Of a stretch of 44,761 bases of DNA, positions 16,583 through 25,643 are shown in pieces (the stretch's first letter is position 1; every line of letters begins with the position of its first letter). The notes below the pieces were generated by a model. The model did not search any database, was not told where the DNA came from, and saw nothing but the letters and a program-made list of their open reading frames with translations. Source of the DNA: Hungatella sp. (GTDB lineage: Bacteria; Bacillota; Clostridia; Lachnospirales; Lachnospiraceae); NCBI GenBank assembly GCA_022795805.1, contig JAAWHK010000011.1, positions 1 to 44,761 of the forward strand. The letters are read 5' to 3'. A program made the translations under genes and the position numbers.

Positions 16583-18005
16583 GGAGAGACTTCCTCCTCT
16601 TTCCCGGACGCACCGCCTCCCCGGCTGCCTGCTCTTCCTCCCTGACGGCGTCCGCCCCGGGCATTTTCCGTCTCAGACACTTCATCACGTGAAAGTAGGC
16701 CGGGATTAAAAACAGATCCGCCGCGATCCACGCCGCCGGGTTGGAGAGACAAGCCCCCGCGTACCCGAAGACGGGAACCAGGCAGAACCCCACGAAGGAC
16801 CTGGCCGCCATCTCGCACACGCCCGCCACGATGGCCAGCTTAGAAAATCCAAGCCCCTGAATCATGAACCGTATGATATTGATCAGGGACAGGGGGAAGT
16901 ACATGGCGGAGTTAACCAGAAGAAATCTCCTGGCATTGGCCAGAATCTCTGTCTCCGTACCGTCCACAAACAGCAGGGCAATGGTATCGCTGAACAGATA
17001 CAGCACCGTAAACGCCGCCACGGAGTAAACCGCTCCCAGCACGATACAGTCCCTCATGCCCCTGCCGATGCGGTCGAGCCTTCCGGCCCCAAGATTCTGG
17101 CCCCCGTAGGTGGCCATGGTGGCTCCCATGGCATCAAACGGACAGCAGAAAAACATGCTGACCTTGCTTCCCGCAGTTACGGAGGCCACTGCCACGGAGC
17201 CAAGGGTGTTGACGGCCGTCTGGATCACCACGCTTCCGATGGCCGTGATGGAATACTGAAGCCCCATGGGAATCCCCATGCCGCAGAGAGTCTTCATGGC
17301 ATTTACGTCCGGCTTCCATTCGTCCCCCGTCATCTTCAGTATAGCAAACTTCTTTCTCATATACAGAAGGCACAGAACTCCCGACACTCCCTGAGAAATC
17401 ACCGTGGCCCACGCAGCCCCCGCGACCCCCATATGGAGAACCACAATGGTAAAGAGATCCAGCGCCACATTCATCACGGAAGAGATAAGGAGAAAATACA
17501 GCGGCGTTGTGCTGTCTCCCATGGAGCGGATAATGCCTGCCAGAAGATTGTACAGGTATGTAACCGGTATGCCCAGGAAGATGACGAATATATAGGCATA
17601 GGCCCCGTCGATGATATCCGCGGGCGTTCTCATAAGCCCCAGAATATCCCGGCACAGAAGGCACACGACCACCGTCATAACCAGGGCAAACCCTGCCGCC
17701 AGATACCCGCTGTTGGCCACATACCGCCTGAGAGCCGTCTCATTCTTCTCCCCGAATTTCTGAGCCACAGGGATGGAGAACCCGCTGCATATTCCCATAC
17801 AGAACCCGATGATCATAAAATTGACCGATCCTGTGGAGCCTACGGATGCCAGCGCGCCGACACCCAGGTATTTCCCCACAATGATGGTGTCCATCATACT
17901 GTAAAACTGCTGAAACAGAAGTCCGAACAGCATGGGAATCAGAAACCCAAGAATCAGTTTCATGGGTGCCCCGCTGGTCATATCCCTCGATGCTTTTCCA
18001 GCCAT
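16569..18005 (-). CDS. MATE-family multidrug/Na+ antiporter
   Basis: 478 residues with the usual twelve-helix MATE pattern. Diagnostic segments include PMLFGLLFQQFYSMMDTIIV near the start, GALASVGSTGSVNF, AGIIRSMGDSTTPLYFL, and in the second half SAMYFPLSLINIIRFMIQGL. The last 45 residues are cytosolic and rich in Arg/Glu. The family exports cationic compounds in exchange for Na+ or H+; the substrate here is unknown. GAGGGAGG precedes the ATG. The leader between its promoter (18131-18158) and the gene folds into a nested hairpin (18069-18116), which may control expression. The downstream radical SAM gene is in the same transcript. Confidence 0.92.
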   Translation of the reverse strand: MAGKASRDMTSGAPMKLILGFLIPMLFGLLFQQFYSMMDTIIVGKYLGVGALASVGSTGSVNFMIIGFCMGICSGFSIPVAQKFGEKNETALRRYVANSGYLAAGFALVMTVVVCLLCRDILGLMRTPADIIDGAYAYIFVIFLGIPVTYLYNLLAGIIRSMGDSTTPLYFLLISSVMNVALDLFTIVVLHMGVAGAAWATVISQGVSGVLCLLYMRKKFAILKMTGDEWKPDVNAMKTLCGMGIPMGLQYSITAIGSVVIQTAVNTLGSVAVASVTAGSKVSMFFCCPFDAMGATMATYGGQNLGAGRLDRIGRGMRDCIVLGAVYSVAAFTVLYLFSDTIALLFVDGTETEILANARRFLLVNSAMYFPLSLINIIRFMIQGLGFSKLAIVAGVCEMAARSFVGFCLVPVFGYAGACLSNPAAWIAADLFLIPAYFHVMKCLRRKMPGADAVREEEQAAGEAVRPGKRRKSLHALG

Positions 18006-18068
18006 AATCTATATCCTCCCTCAAATCGACTTTTTGGTAACGGTTATCCATCCCGCTTTCCTGCAAAT

Positions 18069-18116
18069 CCCGGATATGTTCGGAGTGTTGGCCCTCTTGC
18101 ACTCCCCCTGTCCGGG
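18069..18116 (-). ncRNA. Structured leader RNA candidate upstream of the MATE gene
   Basis: On the minus strand, CCCGGA pairs with TCCGGG (outer stem) and GGAGTG pairs with CACTCC (inner stem), each perfect, with internal loops CAGGG and GAACATA and a 12-base apical loop. It lies in the 5' leader, 63 bases before the MATE start codon. I could not match it to a known riboswitch class from memory (not ykkC or yybP-ykoY by their core motifs). It may be a regulatory element or just a stable hairpin. Confidence 0.4.
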
Positions 18117-18130
18117 CATCTAAGTTCCTA

Positions 18131-18158
18131 AGTTTATCACATTCCCGCATTTTTGCAA
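18131..18158 (-). promoter_or_regulatory. Probable promoter of the MATE-radical SAM operon
   Basis: On the minus strand TTGCAA and TAAACT are separated by 16 bases, about 125 bases before the MATE ATG. It is a moderate match. Confidence 0.5.
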
Positions 18159-18202
18159 GTAGAAACTCATATGCTTTTACAAAACAATTTTGGGAGTTTT
18201 TC

Positions 18203-19021
18203 ATGAAAACCCTGTCCTTTTACATAAAAAAAGCGGTGGAACTGGTGTTCCTGGCCGCTCTCTGTTTCTGCCTGGGGGACAGCGCTGCCAGAATCGGGCA
18301 GCAGTACCCTTTCGTGACTGTAAGCGCATCCGCCGACGGAAACTGGGGGTTAAGTTTTCAGCAGGAGGGCAAACCTCCCGCAGCCAACGCATCGGCAGAA
18401 TACCTAAAACAGTTTAACGCCTACTACGCGGACCAGACGGACGAGAAAGTTATTTACCTGACCTTTGACGCAGGCTATGAAAACGGAAATACCTCCGCCA
18501 TTCTGGACGCACTGAAAAAACACGGTGCCCCTGCCGCCTTTTTCCTCGTAGGCAACTATCTGGAAACCAGCCCGGATCTGGTGAAGCGCATGGTGTCTGA
18601 GGGCCACATTGTGGGCAATCACACGTACCACCATCCGGATATGTCAAAGATCTCCACCGCTCAGTCCTTCTCAAAAGAACTTACCGATCTGGAGGCGCTC
18701 TATACCCAGATTACCGGGGAGCCCATGAAGAAGTACTACCGCCCGCCCCAGGGCAAATACAGTGAGTCCAATCTCCGTATGGCGAAGGATCTGGGGTACT
18801 CCACCTTCTTCTGGAGCCTGGCCTATGTGGACTGGTATGAGGACAGACAGCCCACCAGGGAGGAGGCCTTCGAGAAGCTGGTGGGGCGCATTCATCCCGG
18901 AGCCGTCGTCCTTCTCCACAGCACCTCAAAGACCAACGGGGAACTTTTAGACGAGCTTCTGACCAAATGGGAGGAGATGGGTTACCGCTTCGCCTCCCTG
19001 GAGGATCTCATATCCCGGTAG
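18203..19021 (+). CDS. Polysaccharide deacetylase, PdaA-like
   Basis: 272 residues. A signal sequence or membrane anchor (about 10-30) is followed by a NodB domain. Motif 1 is TFDAGYENG (residues 87-95; the second metal Asp of the usual TFDDG is replaced, as in PdaA-type enzymes). Motif 2 is H140-TYH-H144, motif 3 is YYRPPQGKYSE and motif 5 is VVLLHST. PdaA removes acetyl groups from muramic acid during formation of muramic delta-lactam in spore cortex, so this hints at a spore-forming ancestry; other outer-wall deacetylase roles are possible. GGGAG lies upstream of the ATG. It is transcribed divergently from the MATE operon and converges on the C39-like gene. Confidence 0.9.
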   Translation: MKTLSFYIKKAVELVFLAALCFCLGDSAARIGQQYPFVTVSASADGNWGLSFQQEGKPPAANASAEYLKQFNAYYADQTDEKVIYLTFDAGYENGNTSAILDALKKHGAPAAFFLVGNYLETSPDLVKRMVSEGHIVGNHTYHHPDMSKISTAQSFSKELTDLEALYTQITGEPMKKYYRPPQGKYSESNLRMAKDLGYSTFFWSLAYVDWYEDRQPTREEAFEKLVGRIHPGAVVLLHSTSKTNGELLDELLTKWEEMGYRFASLEDLISR

Positions 19022-19027
19022 GCGGGG

Positions 19028-19681
19028 CTACCGGGGCAGCGTACGTTCTCCGGCATCACTCCAGTACACGCACCGCATCCGGTACGCCACATTCTCATGT
19101 TTGTCCAGGGAGATCAGGCTGCCGGATTCGTTTAAGGGATCCATGCAGAGATACTCCATATCCCACGTGCCCACGATCAGGACCCAATGGCCGGCCCCGC
19201 TGCCCCCTATCTTCACCTTCACGACAGGGTACTTCCCTTCCGCCAGAAGATTGTCCACCTCATCACCGTCCACCTTGGGGGCCACCATAACCTGGGCCTT
19301 TGGCAGAGCCTCCCTTATGTTATCCCAGACGATATCCCCCGAATCATTGTAGACATCCTTCTCCCCAAAAAGCCGGTTCAGCTCTCCGGGATCTATCTCC
19401 TGTCCGATCCCGCTGCTCCTTGCCTGGGTGGACAGCGCCGACGCGATACAGCTGGTAAGGCATCCCGAACCTCCCATGGTATAGGCGGAATCCCCCAGCC
19501 GGTCATCTGCCCACGCTTCATCCTTCTGGAGATAAACAGCCACGTCCCCGGGGGGATTTTCGGCCCTGGGAACCAGAAAGCACGCCTGATCCCCCCTGTC
19601 CCGGTAATATTTCCAGCCAAGTCCCGCCCCCAGGCACAGAATCCAAAAAACGGCAAGCAGGGTCATATACTTTTTCTTCAT
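19028..19681 (-). CDS. Exported C39-like (papain-fold) cysteine peptidase domain protein
   Basis: 217 residues. The N terminus is a signal anchor (about 4-24, LLAVFWILCLGAGLGW). The rest matches C39-like domains: VYLQKDEAWADDRLG, then GGSGCLTSCIAS with the candidate catalytic Cys, YPVVKVKIGGSGAGHWVLIV with the candidate His, and MDPLNES with a candidate Asp/Asn. It would act outside the cell; relatives are secreted peptidases or peptidase-like proteins. AGGAGG lies 9 bases before the ATG, with a near-consensus promoter at 19759-19787. It is not next to an ABC exporter, so a bacteriocin-leader peptidase role is unlikely. The substrate is unknown. Confidence 0.75.
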   Translation of the reverse strand: MKKKYMTLLAVFWILCLGAGLGWKYYRDRGDQACFLVPRAENPPGDVAVYLQKDEAWADDRLGDSAYTMGGSGCLTSCIASALSTQARSSGIGQEIDPGELNRLFGEKDVYNDSGDIVWDNIREALPKAQVMVAPKVDGDEVDNLLAEGKYPVVKVKIGGSGAGHWVLIVGTWDMEYLCMDPLNESGSLISLDKHENVAYRMRCVYWSDAGERTLPR

Positions 19682-19758
19682 GTCGCAAATCCTCCTGACG
19701 GTTTTTCATGTCTGCTGCCTGAAAACCTTCCGTCTCCCCGAATTTCGGCAGCATATCC

Positions 19759-19787
19759 ATTATATCGGACTTTTTTTACGAAATCAA
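19759..19787 (-). promoter_or_regulatory. Promoter of the C39-like gene
   Basis: On the minus strand TTGATT and TATAAT are separated by 17 bases, about 78 bases before the ATG. Confidence 0.75.
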
Positions 19788-19805
19788 CGATTTCCCAAAT
19801 CGTGC

Positions 19806-19876
19806 TTGACCTAAACCCAACTTCATCCTATATACTAATATCTATACAGCACTATCGTCTCCCCGCCAGTCGGGGA
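19806..19876 (+). promoter_or_regulatory. Promoter and leader hairpin of the DUF362 gene
   Basis: TTGACC (19806-19811) and TATATA (19829-19834) have a 17-base spacer. Downstream, TCCCCG/CGGGGA forms a 6-bp hairpin with a 5-base loop at 19860-19876, ahead of the AGGAG ribosome site. Confidence 0.6.
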
Positions 19877-19909
19877 AATTCAAAATTCAGAGAACAGGAG
19901 ACTGCAAGT

Positions 19910-20773
19910 ATGGCAAAATCAAAAGTTTATTTCACAAAAACACTGACCAGTGAAGCGGTTGTCAAGCTGTATGAGGCTCTGGGCGTAACCCTTCCCGGCA
20001 AGGTAGCGGTAAAACTCCACTCCGGCGAGGTGGGAAATCAGAACTTCATCCGCCCTCCGTTTCTAAAACCGGTCATTGACCTTGTGAACGGAACCATCGT
20101 GGAATGCAACACCGCCTACGAGGGGAAGCGCGACACCACCAAGGCCCACTGGGAGACCATGAAGTTTCACGGCTGGACGGACATTGCCCCTGTGGACATC
20201 ATGGATGAGGACGGCGAGCTGGAGCTGACGATCAACGGGGGATGCAAGATTCAGAAGAACTATGTGGGCAGCCATCTGACCAACTACGATTCCATGCTGG
20301 TGCTTTCCCATTTCAAGGGCCACCCCATGGGCGGTTTCGGAGGTGCTCTGAAGAATATCTCCATCGGCATCGCCTCCTCCCACGGCAAGGCGTATATCCA
20401 CGGAGTAGGCGTTGTGGAGGATTTCTGGAACTCAGACCACGACTCCTTCCTGGAGTCCATGGCGGATGCCGCCAAGTCTGTCGTGGAATACTTTGACGGC
20501 AAGATGGCGTTTGTCAACATCATGCGCAATATGTCCGTGGACTGCGACTGCTGCGCCGTGGCGGAAGATCCCAGGATCGGCGACATCGGTATCCTGTCCT
20601 CCCTGGATCCCGTCGCTCTGGATCAGGCCTGCCTGGATCTGGTGTACGCCTCCGATGACCCCGGCAGGGACCATCTCATCGAGCGCATCGAATCCAGAAA
20701 CGGCGTCCACACCGTGGAAGCGGCCGCCAGGCTGGGCTTCGGCAGCAGAGAGTACGAGCTGATCACCCTGTAA
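19910..20773 (+). CDS. DUF362 domain protein
   Basis: 287 residues from MAKSKVYFTKTLTS; AGGAG lies about 9 bases upstream and the upstream extension of the frame is antisense to the C39-like gene. Typical DUF362 segments are VAVKLHSGEVGNQNFIRPP, ECNTAYEGKRDTTKAHWE, MLVLSHFKGHPMGGFGGALK and LSSLDPVALDQACLDLVYAS. A cysteine-rich spot (DCDCCAV, about residue 212) may bind a metal or iron-sulfur cluster, but a separate two-cluster ferredoxin domain, common in longer relatives, is absent. There is no signal peptide, so it is cytoplasmic. The biochemical function of the family is not well defined. It is a single gene with its own promoter and a strong terminator. Confidence 0.85.
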   Translation: MAKSKVYFTKTLTSEAVVKLYEALGVTLPGKVAVKLHSGEVGNQNFIRPPFLKPVIDLVNGTIVECNTAYEGKRDTTKAHWETMKFHGWTDIAPVDIMDEDGELELTINGGCKIQKNYVGSHLTNYDSMLVLSHFKGHPMGGFGGALKNISIGIASSHGKAYIHGVGVVEDFWNSDHDSFLESMADAAKSVVEYFDGKMAFVNIMRNMSVDCDCCAVAEDPRIGDIGILSSLDPVALDQACLDLVYASDDPGRDHLIERIESRNGVHTVEAAARLGFGSREYELITL

Positions 20774-20782
20774 GGATAACAC

Positions 20783-20826
20783 AAAAACAGGAGGAAATCT
20801 TTTTCGGAAGATTTCCTCCTGTTTTT
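20783..20826. terminator. Strong bidirectional terminator between DUF362 and patatin genes
   Basis: A perfect 19-bp stem (5' arm 20783-20801, 3' arm 20808-20826) with a 6-base loop; the arms begin with A5 and end with T5, so it can end transcription from either side. It serves the convergent DUF362 and patatin-like genes. Confidence 0.93.
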
Positions 20827-20832
20827 ATGGCT

Positions 20833-21699
20833 CTATCCCAAAAACACCTCCAGATTCCCCAGCTGCCTAACAGCGTCCCCTCTCCCGGTATCGTAGACCC
20901 TCTGTATCTCCTCCGGCTCCCGGCAGGTACGTCCCATTCCCAGCTCCTCCCCCGGACAGATGACGAAGGCCTTTCCCTCCTCCTCCAGCCGGCGGATCAG
21001 TTTCCGGGTGTTATTGTACGCCTTGTGCCGCATTGCCATGGATCGGGCAAAGGCAGGGTACTTTCGGTAGAAGATTCTGGCCAGCCCTCCGTACTCCGGC
21101 TCCTTCACATACCCTCTGTGGCGTGTCATCACCACCACGTTCCTCTCATATCCCATGTTCATGAAAGCCCTGACGGGGATGCTGTCCGTACAGCCTCCGT
21201 CCAAAAGCTTTTTCCCGTCGTACTCCACGATCCTGGACACATAGGGCAGGGACGCCGACGCCCGCAGCAGATCAATCTGCCCTCTCATGTCCGTCATCCG
21301 GAGATACTCCGCTTTTCCCGTATCCAGATTGCTGCAGGTTACATAAAACTTCATGGTGGATTTCTCAAAAGCCTCATAGTCGTAAGGGTCCAGTATCTCC
21401 GGCAGTTCATGGTAACAGAACTGCTCATCCACAATATCTCCCGTCTTTATCATGTTGCGAAAACTCATAAACCGGGGGTCCGTGCAGTACTTTTTGTAGT
21501 AGCGTATGCTCCTCCCCGCCTGTCCTGCCGCAAAAGAGCAGCCGTGGATGGCCCCCGCCGACACGCCTATCACCCCGTCGAACGTTATGCCGTGCTCCAT
21601 GAACACGTCCAGGACCCCTGCCGTGTAGATGCCCCGCATACCGCCGCCCTCCAGCACAAGACCTGTCCTCACATCCCTTTTTTCTCTCTCACTCTCCAT
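20833..21699 (-). CDS. Patatin-like phospholipase (RssA-like)
   Basis: 288 residues. The glycine-rich oxyanion motif GLVLEGGGMRGIYTAG is near the start, the nucleophile elbow GVSAG near residue 46, and the catalytic Asp motif DGGCTDSIP near 165, so the Ser-Asp dyad is complete. No signal peptide is seen, which fits cytoplasmic acyl hydrolases acting on membrane lipids. The C-terminal third (RIFYRKYPAFARSMAMRHKA) matches the DUF6363-like extension common in Firmicute patatins. GGGAGAAGG precedes the ATG. The gene starts 22 bases after the MATE stop, so it belongs to the same transcript. The substrate is unknown. Confidence 0.9.
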   Translation of the reverse strand: MESEREKRDVRTGLVLEGGGMRGIYTAGVLDVFMEHGITFDGVIGVSAGAIHGCSFAAGQAGRSIRYYKKYCTDPRFMSFRNMIKTGDIVDEQFCYHELPEILDPYDYEAFEKSTMKFYVTCSNLDTGKAEYLRMTDMRGQIDLLRASASLPYVSRIVEYDGKKLLDGGCTDSIPVRAFMNMGYERNVVVMTRHRGYVKEPEYGGLARIFYRKYPAFARSMAMRHKAYNNTRKLIRRLEEEGKAFVICPGEELGMGRTCREPEEIQRVYDTGRGDAVRQLGNLEVFLG

Positions 21700-21721
21700 G
21701 CCTTCTCCCTTCCCGGTTTTC

Positions 21722-23086
21722 TCAGACCGTTCCCCTAAAAGATTTTATATAGCTGTCATTATAAAACGTATACACCAGCTGAGCCGTCATGACACACCAG
21801 ATCACCGGCTCGCAGAAGATCACGGCTATGTACTGATACCTGGGAATAAACACCAGCACGAAGAGGATCTTCCCGAAGAACTCTATGACGCTGGACACCA
21901 GAGGCAGAAGCTTCTGGCCAAGCCCCTGGAGGGCGCAGCGGGTAGCTATGAGAACACCCAGAACCACATAAAAGGGGGATACGATCAGAAGATACCTGGC
22001 CCCGTTCTCCAAAACGGCCTCCTCCCCGGAGCCGGAGATCCACCTCACCAGTGAGGGCGCCCACAGAAACATGAGCAATACCACAATCCCTGTAACGACT
22101 CCATCGTACACAGCCACATACCGCAGTCCCTTTCGGATCCTTCCCCCCTGGTCGGCTCCCCGGTTCTGGGAGACAAAGGTGGAGAACGCCATTCCCATGG
22201 TGATCACCGGCATGCTGCAGAAGCTGTACAGCTTCCGCGCCGCCGTGTGGGCCGCGATAATCAGATACCCCAAGCCGTTGATCCCGTATTGAAGGATCAC
22301 GGACCCGGCTGACACGATGCTGCCCATGAATCCCATGGAAAGCCCCTGCCCCAGAAGTTCCCGGTACATCCCCCTGTCCGCCTGAAAATGCCTTCGCTCC
22401 GGCACCAGGATCCTGGTTTTCTTTAAGATGTAGACCATACACAGCACGGCGCTGATTCCCTGGGATATAACCGTGGCCACCGCCGCGCCCCTGACTCCCA
22501 TATTGAGCCTTGTAATAAACAGAATATCCAGCGCAATATTGATGCAGGACGAAAGAACCAGAAATACCAGAGGCACGAAGCTGTTGCCGATAGCCCGCAG
22601 AAACCCTGCACACAGATTGTAGGCAAACATTACAGCCACAAACAGAGTTACCGTAGAGATGTAGCCGTAGGCCTCCCGGATGATCTCCTCAGGCGTGTCC
22701 AGAAGCTTCAGAAGAGGGAAGAGGCAGACACGGCCGATGAGTGTGATCAAAAGAGAGGCAGCCAGCCCGATGATCATGGAGCTGGCCACCGACTTCTTTA
22801 AGGTCTCCTCGTCCCCCGCCCCAAAACTTCTGGCCGTCACAATGGCCATCCCGTTGCCGATGCCCAGGGCAAACCCTACCAGAAGCTCATAGACCGGTGT
22901 ACAGACGCCGATTGCAGCCAGGGACGCATCCCCCAGATAGTTGCCCACGATCATGGTATCTACCGTGTTGTACAGCTGCTGAAAAATATTGGATCCCAGA
23001 AGTGGAAGAGCAAACAATACCAGGGACCTGAAAATAGGCCCCTGGATCATGTCTGCATGTTTTGCGATTGAAATTTCCCGTTTCAT
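21722..23086 (-). CDS. Second MATE-family transporter
   Basis: 454 residues with the twelve-helix MATE pattern: FALPLLGSNIFQQLYNTVDT and MIVGNYLGDASLAAIGVCTP at the start, CAGFLRAIGNSFVPLVFLVL in the first half, and FYVVLGVLIATRCALQGLGQ in the second. It is clearly diverged from the other MATE protein in this window, so it is not a recent duplicate. It exports an unknown cationic compound or metabolite. It is the first gene of a two-gene transcript with the patatin-like lipase. The ribosome site is weak (GGTGATGG). Confidence 0.92.
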   Translation of the reverse strand: MKREISIAKHADMIQGPIFRSLVLFALPLLGSNIFQQLYNTVDTMIVGNYLGDASLAAIGVCTPVYELLVGFALGIGNGMAIVTARSFGAGDEETLKKSVASSMIIGLAASLLITLIGRVCLFPLLKLLDTPEEIIREAYGYISTVTLFVAVMFAYNLCAGFLRAIGNSFVPLVFLVLSSCINIALDILFITRLNMGVRGAAVATVISQGISAVLCMVYILKKTRILVPERRHFQADRGMYRELLGQGLSMGFMGSIVSAGSVILQYGINGLGYLIIAAHTAARKLYSFCSMPVITMGMAFSTFVSQNRGADQGGRIRKGLRYVAVYDGVVTGIVVLLMFLWAPSLVRWISGSGEEAVLENGARYLLIVSPFYVVLGVLIATRCALQGLGQKLLPLVSSVIEFFGKILFVLVFIPRYQYIAVIFCEPVIWCVMTAQLVYTFYNDSYIKSFRGTV

Positions 23087-23203
23087 AAAGCCATCACCAT
23101 TCTTTCCGTCAGATTTACCTGCCTACTATCTTACTCGGAAGTTTGCGGGATGTCTATTCTTTTTTTATCCGGATCAGCGCATTTCAGCCAAATGAAAGCT
23201 TTT

Positions 23204-24619
23204 TCATTCCTGCGAATGAAGAATATGGTCCAGCTCGACAATGGCCATGGCGTAGATCTTCACCGCATCCACCAGATACCCGATATCCTGGCTCTCGTCC
23301 GGCTGATGGGCGTCACCGTGCCCCTTTTCATAAGGAAAGCTCTCCCTTGCGTTCCCCGGCCCGAAAGCCACTGAATTGGGGATTTTGCTGGCGTAGGTTC
23401 CCCCTGCCAGCACGTACGGCTTTTTGTCTTCCCCTGCCACATAGTTAAACACGTCTGTCAGCCGAAGGGCCACCGGATGGTTTCCCGGGATGTAGTGGGA
23501 GTCCGTCAGGCTCATAAGGTCGAACCCGTACCCCAGCCGCTCAAGCTTCTCCCCAAAGATGGGCATGAACCGCTCCTTTTTATCCGTAACGCTGTACCTG
23601 GAGTCAATATTCACCCGCATCTTCCCCTGGCCGCAGGAGACCATGCCCGTGATCAGCGTGGTCTTTCCCGAATCCTCGTCCTCAAAGGAGATTCCGAAAT
23701 ATTCGCCGTAATGCCGGCCGAAAGCTTCCTTTATGAATCCCATGGCCTCCCGCTCCCGGCCCGTGACTACCTCCTCGTCAAAGAGGAACGATGCCAGCTT
23801 CCAGATGGCGTTGACGCCCTTCTCCGGCTCCGACGCGTGGGCGGAGACTCCCTGAGCCGTGATCACCGTCTCACCGTCTCCTTCTGCCACCTGGATTCCC
23901 TCGTATTTCTCCGCTTTCGCCCGGATGGCAACCCAGTCCGCTCCTCTGACATAAGCCGTGCACTTTGACGGGATGATATTGGGCGCCTCCCCGCCGGACA
24001 GGCGGAGTATATCCGTATTCATATCCACCAGAATGTCTCCGCAGAGCCGCCCTTTCTCCCCGTGAGCCACAGGAAAGAGACAGTCCGTCACTACTGAGAA
24101 ATCCGGTACCTTACAGTGCTTCACATAGTACTCCATATCCGACATTCCGCTCTCCTCATCGCTGCCCATGATCAGCCGCAGGGAGGACTTGATGGGAATC
24201 TCCAGGTCCCGGACGCAGTTCATGGCCATAAGGGCGGCTCCGAAACCGGCCTTGTTGTCCCTGGAGCCTCTCCCCACGATATAGCCGTCTCTCTCAATAC
24301 CCGCAAAGGGATCGCCGGCCCAGCCCTCGCCCGCAGGCACTACATCCAGATGGGCCACAAAACCGATCTCCTTATCTCCATGACCCCATGTGGCGCTGGC
24401 CGCATAGTTGTCGTGGTTCTCCACCTCCATGCCGTACTCTTTGCAGACAGCCATCCCCTCCTCAAGGGCCCTGGCGCAGTTTTCCCCGAAAGGCATTCCC
24501 TCAAGGGCCTCCCCCTTTACACTGGGCACTCCGATCAGCCGGATAACCGTGTCCACCAGCTCCTGCCTGTGAGCTCTGGCATACTCCTCAATCTGTTTTG
24601 CATATCTTTCCGATACCAT
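23204..24619 (-). CDS. Sapep/PepV-type metal-dependent dipeptidase (M20 family)
   Basis: 471 residues from MVSERYAKQIEEYA; GGAG lies about 10 bases upstream, and the longer frame lacks a ribosome site. M20 metal motifs are VAHLDVVPAGEGW (His and Asp), GRGSRDNKAGFGAAL (Asp bridging) and GSDEESGMSD (Glu-Glu); a late His is in YEKGHGDAHQPDES. The length and the GEGW motif fit the PepV/Sapep dipeptidases, which cut dipeptides in the cytoplasm using Zn or Mn. It follows oppF by 25 bases, so it is the last gene of the peptide-uptake operon and breaks down imported peptides. A small hairpin (AATGAAA/TTTCATT, 23191-23208) covers its stop codon. Confidence 0.92.
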   Translation of the reverse strand: MVSERYAKQIEEYARAHRQELVDTVIRLIGVPSVKGEALEGMPFGENCARALEEGMAVCKEYGMEVENHDNYAASATWGHGDKEIGFVAHLDVVPAGEGWAGDPFAGIERDGYIVGRGSRDNKAGFGAALMAMNCVRDLEIPIKSSLRLIMGSDEESGMSDMEYYVKHCKVPDFSVVTDCLFPVAHGEKGRLCGDILVDMNTDILRLSGGEAPNIIPSKCTAYVRGADWVAIRAKAEKYEGIQVAEGDGETVITAQGVSAHASEPEKGVNAIWKLASFLFDEEVVTGREREAMGFIKEAFGRHYGEYFGISFEDEDSGKTTLITGMVSCGQGKMRVNIDSRYSVTDKKERFMPIFGEKLERLGYGFDLMSLTDSHYIPGNHPVALRLTDVFNYVAGEDKKPYVLAGGTYASKIPNSVAFGPGNARESFPYEKGHGDAHQPDESQDIGYLVDAVKIYAMAIVELDHILHSQE

Positions 24620-24644
24620 TCTTGTACTCTCCTTCTTCTGTAAA

Positions 24645-25643
24645 TCAATGTTCCAGCGGAAAATGGCAGCACACGAAATGTCCCGGCTCCTTTTCCGCAA
24701 ATTCCGGTTCCCTCTCCCTGCACAGATCCTTTACATACCGGCATCTGGAGCAGAACCGGCATCCTTTTGGCAGATCCAAGGGGCTGGGGAGATCCCCCTC
24801 CAGTATGGATTCCTGCCGCTCGTCCCGCAGCACAGGGTCCGGAATGGGGATGGCCGACAGAAGTCCCTCCGTGTAGGGGTGCATGGTGTGAGCAAACAGC
24901 TCATCCACCGGCGCGATCTCCATGATTTTACCCAGATACATGACCGCGATGCGGTCGCTGATATACTGAACCGCCGGCATACCGTGGGCAATAAATATGT
25001 AGGTAAGATTCAGCTCCTCCTGGAGATCCTTCAAAAGATTCAGGATCTGCGCCTGAATGGACACATCCAGGGCCGACACGGGCTCGTCACAGATCACCAG
25101 CTCCGGATTCAGCGCCAGAGCCCGGGCGATACCGATCCTCTGCCTCTGTCCTCCCGAAAACTCATGGGGATACCGGTCTGCGTACTCCCGATCCAGCCCT
25201 ACCAGCTCCATCATCCTGTATATCCTGTCCCTCATCTCCTCCCCGCTCAGGTTCGTCTGCACCCGAAACGGCTCCGCGATAATGTCAAAAACCTTCTTTC
25301 TGGGGTTCAGGGACGAAAAAGGATCCTGAAAGATCATCTGCATCTGCCTGCGGTACGGATTTAACTCTTTTTTGGAGAGCTTCGTGATATCCGTTCCCTT
25401 GAACCGGATCTGTCCCCCTGTCTCCTTCAGCAGCCGGATAATCGTGTTGCCGATGGTGGATTTGCCGCAACCCGATTCCCCCACGATCCCCAGGGTCTCT
25501 CCCGGCTTAATCTTAAAACTGACGCCGTCAACGGCCCGAAGCATCTGCTTTTCCTTTCTAAGGAAACCGCCGCCCACGGGAAATTCCACTCTCAGATCTT
25601 CCACTTCCAAAAGATACTCTGTCCTGTTGTCCTGCTTATCCAT
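24645..25643 (-). CDS. oppF: Oligopeptide ABC transporter ATP-binding protein (OppF type)
   Basis: 332 residues. Walker A is GESGCGKST, the signature is FSGGQRQRIGIARAL, Walker B is LVICDEPVSALD, and the H-loop is in YIFIAHGMPAVQYIS, where HGM replaces the usual HDL (Asp to Gly after the switch His). The C-terminal oligo/dipeptide extension is present with the cysteine set CRFCSRCRYVKDLC typical of OppF iron-sulfur-like tails. It energises peptide import together with OppD. It overlaps the oppD stop by 8 bases, so translation is coupled. Gene order is oppA-B-C-D-F then the dipeptidase. Confidence 0.92.
   Translation of the reverse strand: MDKQDNRTEYLLEVEDLRVEFPVGGGFLRKEKQMLRAVDGVSFKIKPGETLGIVGESGCGKSTIGNTIIRLLKETGGQIRFKGTDITKLSKKELNPYRRQMQMIFQDPFSSLNPRKKVFDIIAEPFRVQTNLSGEEMRDRIYRMMELVGLDREYADRYPHEFSGGQRQRIGIARALALNPELVICDEPVSALDVSIQAQILNLLKDLQEELNLTYIFIAHGMPAVQYISDRIAVMYLGKIMEIAPVDELFAHTMHPYTEGLLSAIPIPDPVLRDERQESILEGDLPSPLDLPKGCRFCSRCRYVKDLCREREPEFAEKEPGHFVCCHFPLEH

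Noticed and set aside
19187-19909. Upstream extension of the DUF362 frame
   Set aside because: It is antisense to the C39-like gene, and a promoter and ribosome site define the start at 19910.
16569-23086. Two MATE genes as a recent duplication
   Set aside because: Their sequences differ throughout and they lie in separate operons with different partners.
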